A stretch of 5,355 bases of DNA from positions 1 to 5,355 of the forward strand of contig CANKUF010000062.1 of NCBI GenBank assembly GCA_947486675.1, read 5' to 3'. Source of the DNA: Acidimicrobiaceae bacterium. Lineage in GTDB: Bacteria > Actinomycetota > Acidimicrobiia > Acidimicrobiales > Ilumatobacteraceae. A program made the translations under genes and the position numbers. Of the stretch, positions 5,214 through 5,355 are shown piece by piece (position 1 is the stretch's first letter; every line of letters begins with the position of its first letter). The notes below the pieces were generated by a model. The model did no database searches. It was not told where the DNA came from and saw only the letters and a program-made list of their open reading frames with translations.

Positions 5214-5355
5214 ATGGCGATACGAACACGTGTGGGACAGGGTTTTGATATTCATCGTTTCGTTGAAGGCTCGAGTGACCGTGTGTTGGTGTTGGGTGGA
5301 GTGAAGTTTCCAGGAGAGAAACCTCTCGCAGGTCATAGCGATGCAGATGTCATCG
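5214..5355 (+). CDS. ispF: 2-C-methyl-D-erythritol 2,4-cyclodiphosphate synthase, N-terminal part
   Basis: The gene runs off the right edge; 47 codons are visible of a family usually about 155-160 residues long. The enzyme cyclises CDP-methylerythritol 2-phosphate to methylerythritol cyclodiphosphate with release of CMP, the fifth MEP-pathway step, acting as a metal-dependent trimer. [11 protein letters not shown] (6-16) supplies the metal ligands Asp12 and His14, matching E. coli Asp8 and His10. LGGVKFP (27-33) and GHSDADV (40-46) match the following strand and the conserved His-Ser-Asp loop (E. coli His34-Ser35). The third metal ligand would lie just past the window. The ATG has an AGGAG at 6-nt spacing that overlaps the ispD stop. 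The gene is intact as far as it can be seen. Confidence 0.95.
   Translation, partial: MAIRTRVGQGFDIHRFVEGSSDRVLVLGGVKFPGEKPLAGHSDADVI

Overview
The window reads as an ordinary chromosomal stretch from an actinobacterium of roughly balanced GC. Three things point that way. The Crp-family regulator is very like the mycobacterial Crp / corynebacterial GlxR type. A sigma-like helix-turn-helix protein is of a kind I associate with Actinobacteria. ispD is followed directly by ispF. Several starts lack a Shine-Dalgarno sequence, which fits leaderless transcription. An acidimicrobial, aquatic-type lineage is my guess from gene flavour and GC; it is inference, not proof. No mobile element, CRISPR array, tRNA or rRNA is visible.

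Layout. 1-85 is a leader with a perfect 33-bp palindrome. 86-2374 (+) is a complete copper-exporting P1B-type ATPase. 2337-3119 (-) is an uncharacterised sigma-like regulator whose 3' end overlaps the ATPase gene tail to tail by 38 bp. 3120-3199 is a short divergent control region with three copies of a 7-bp word at exact 12-bp spacing and a possible 19-codon ORF. 3200-3862 (+) is a dienelactone hydrolase-family enzyme. 3863-4528 (-) is the Crp/GlxR-like regulator, its stop codon directly abutting that of the hydrolase. 4529-4553 is a 25-bp divergent gap. 4554-5204 (+) is ispD, and 5214 to the window end is the start of ispF.

How the parts relate. ispD and ispF form a tight pair for steps 3 and 5 of the MEP isoprenoid pathway, with the ispF ribosome-binding site overlapping the ispD stop. 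The copper ATPase is a stand-alone efflux pump here; no chaperone or copper sensor gene is in view. The gene pairs are packed unusually tightly at both convergent junctions, leaving no conventional terminator.

I do not see a clear novel multi-gene system. The best leads are regulatory: the copA leader palindrome together with an alternative pairing that would cover the GTG start, the 12-bp-spaced repeats upstream of the hydrolase, and the orphan sigma-like protein.
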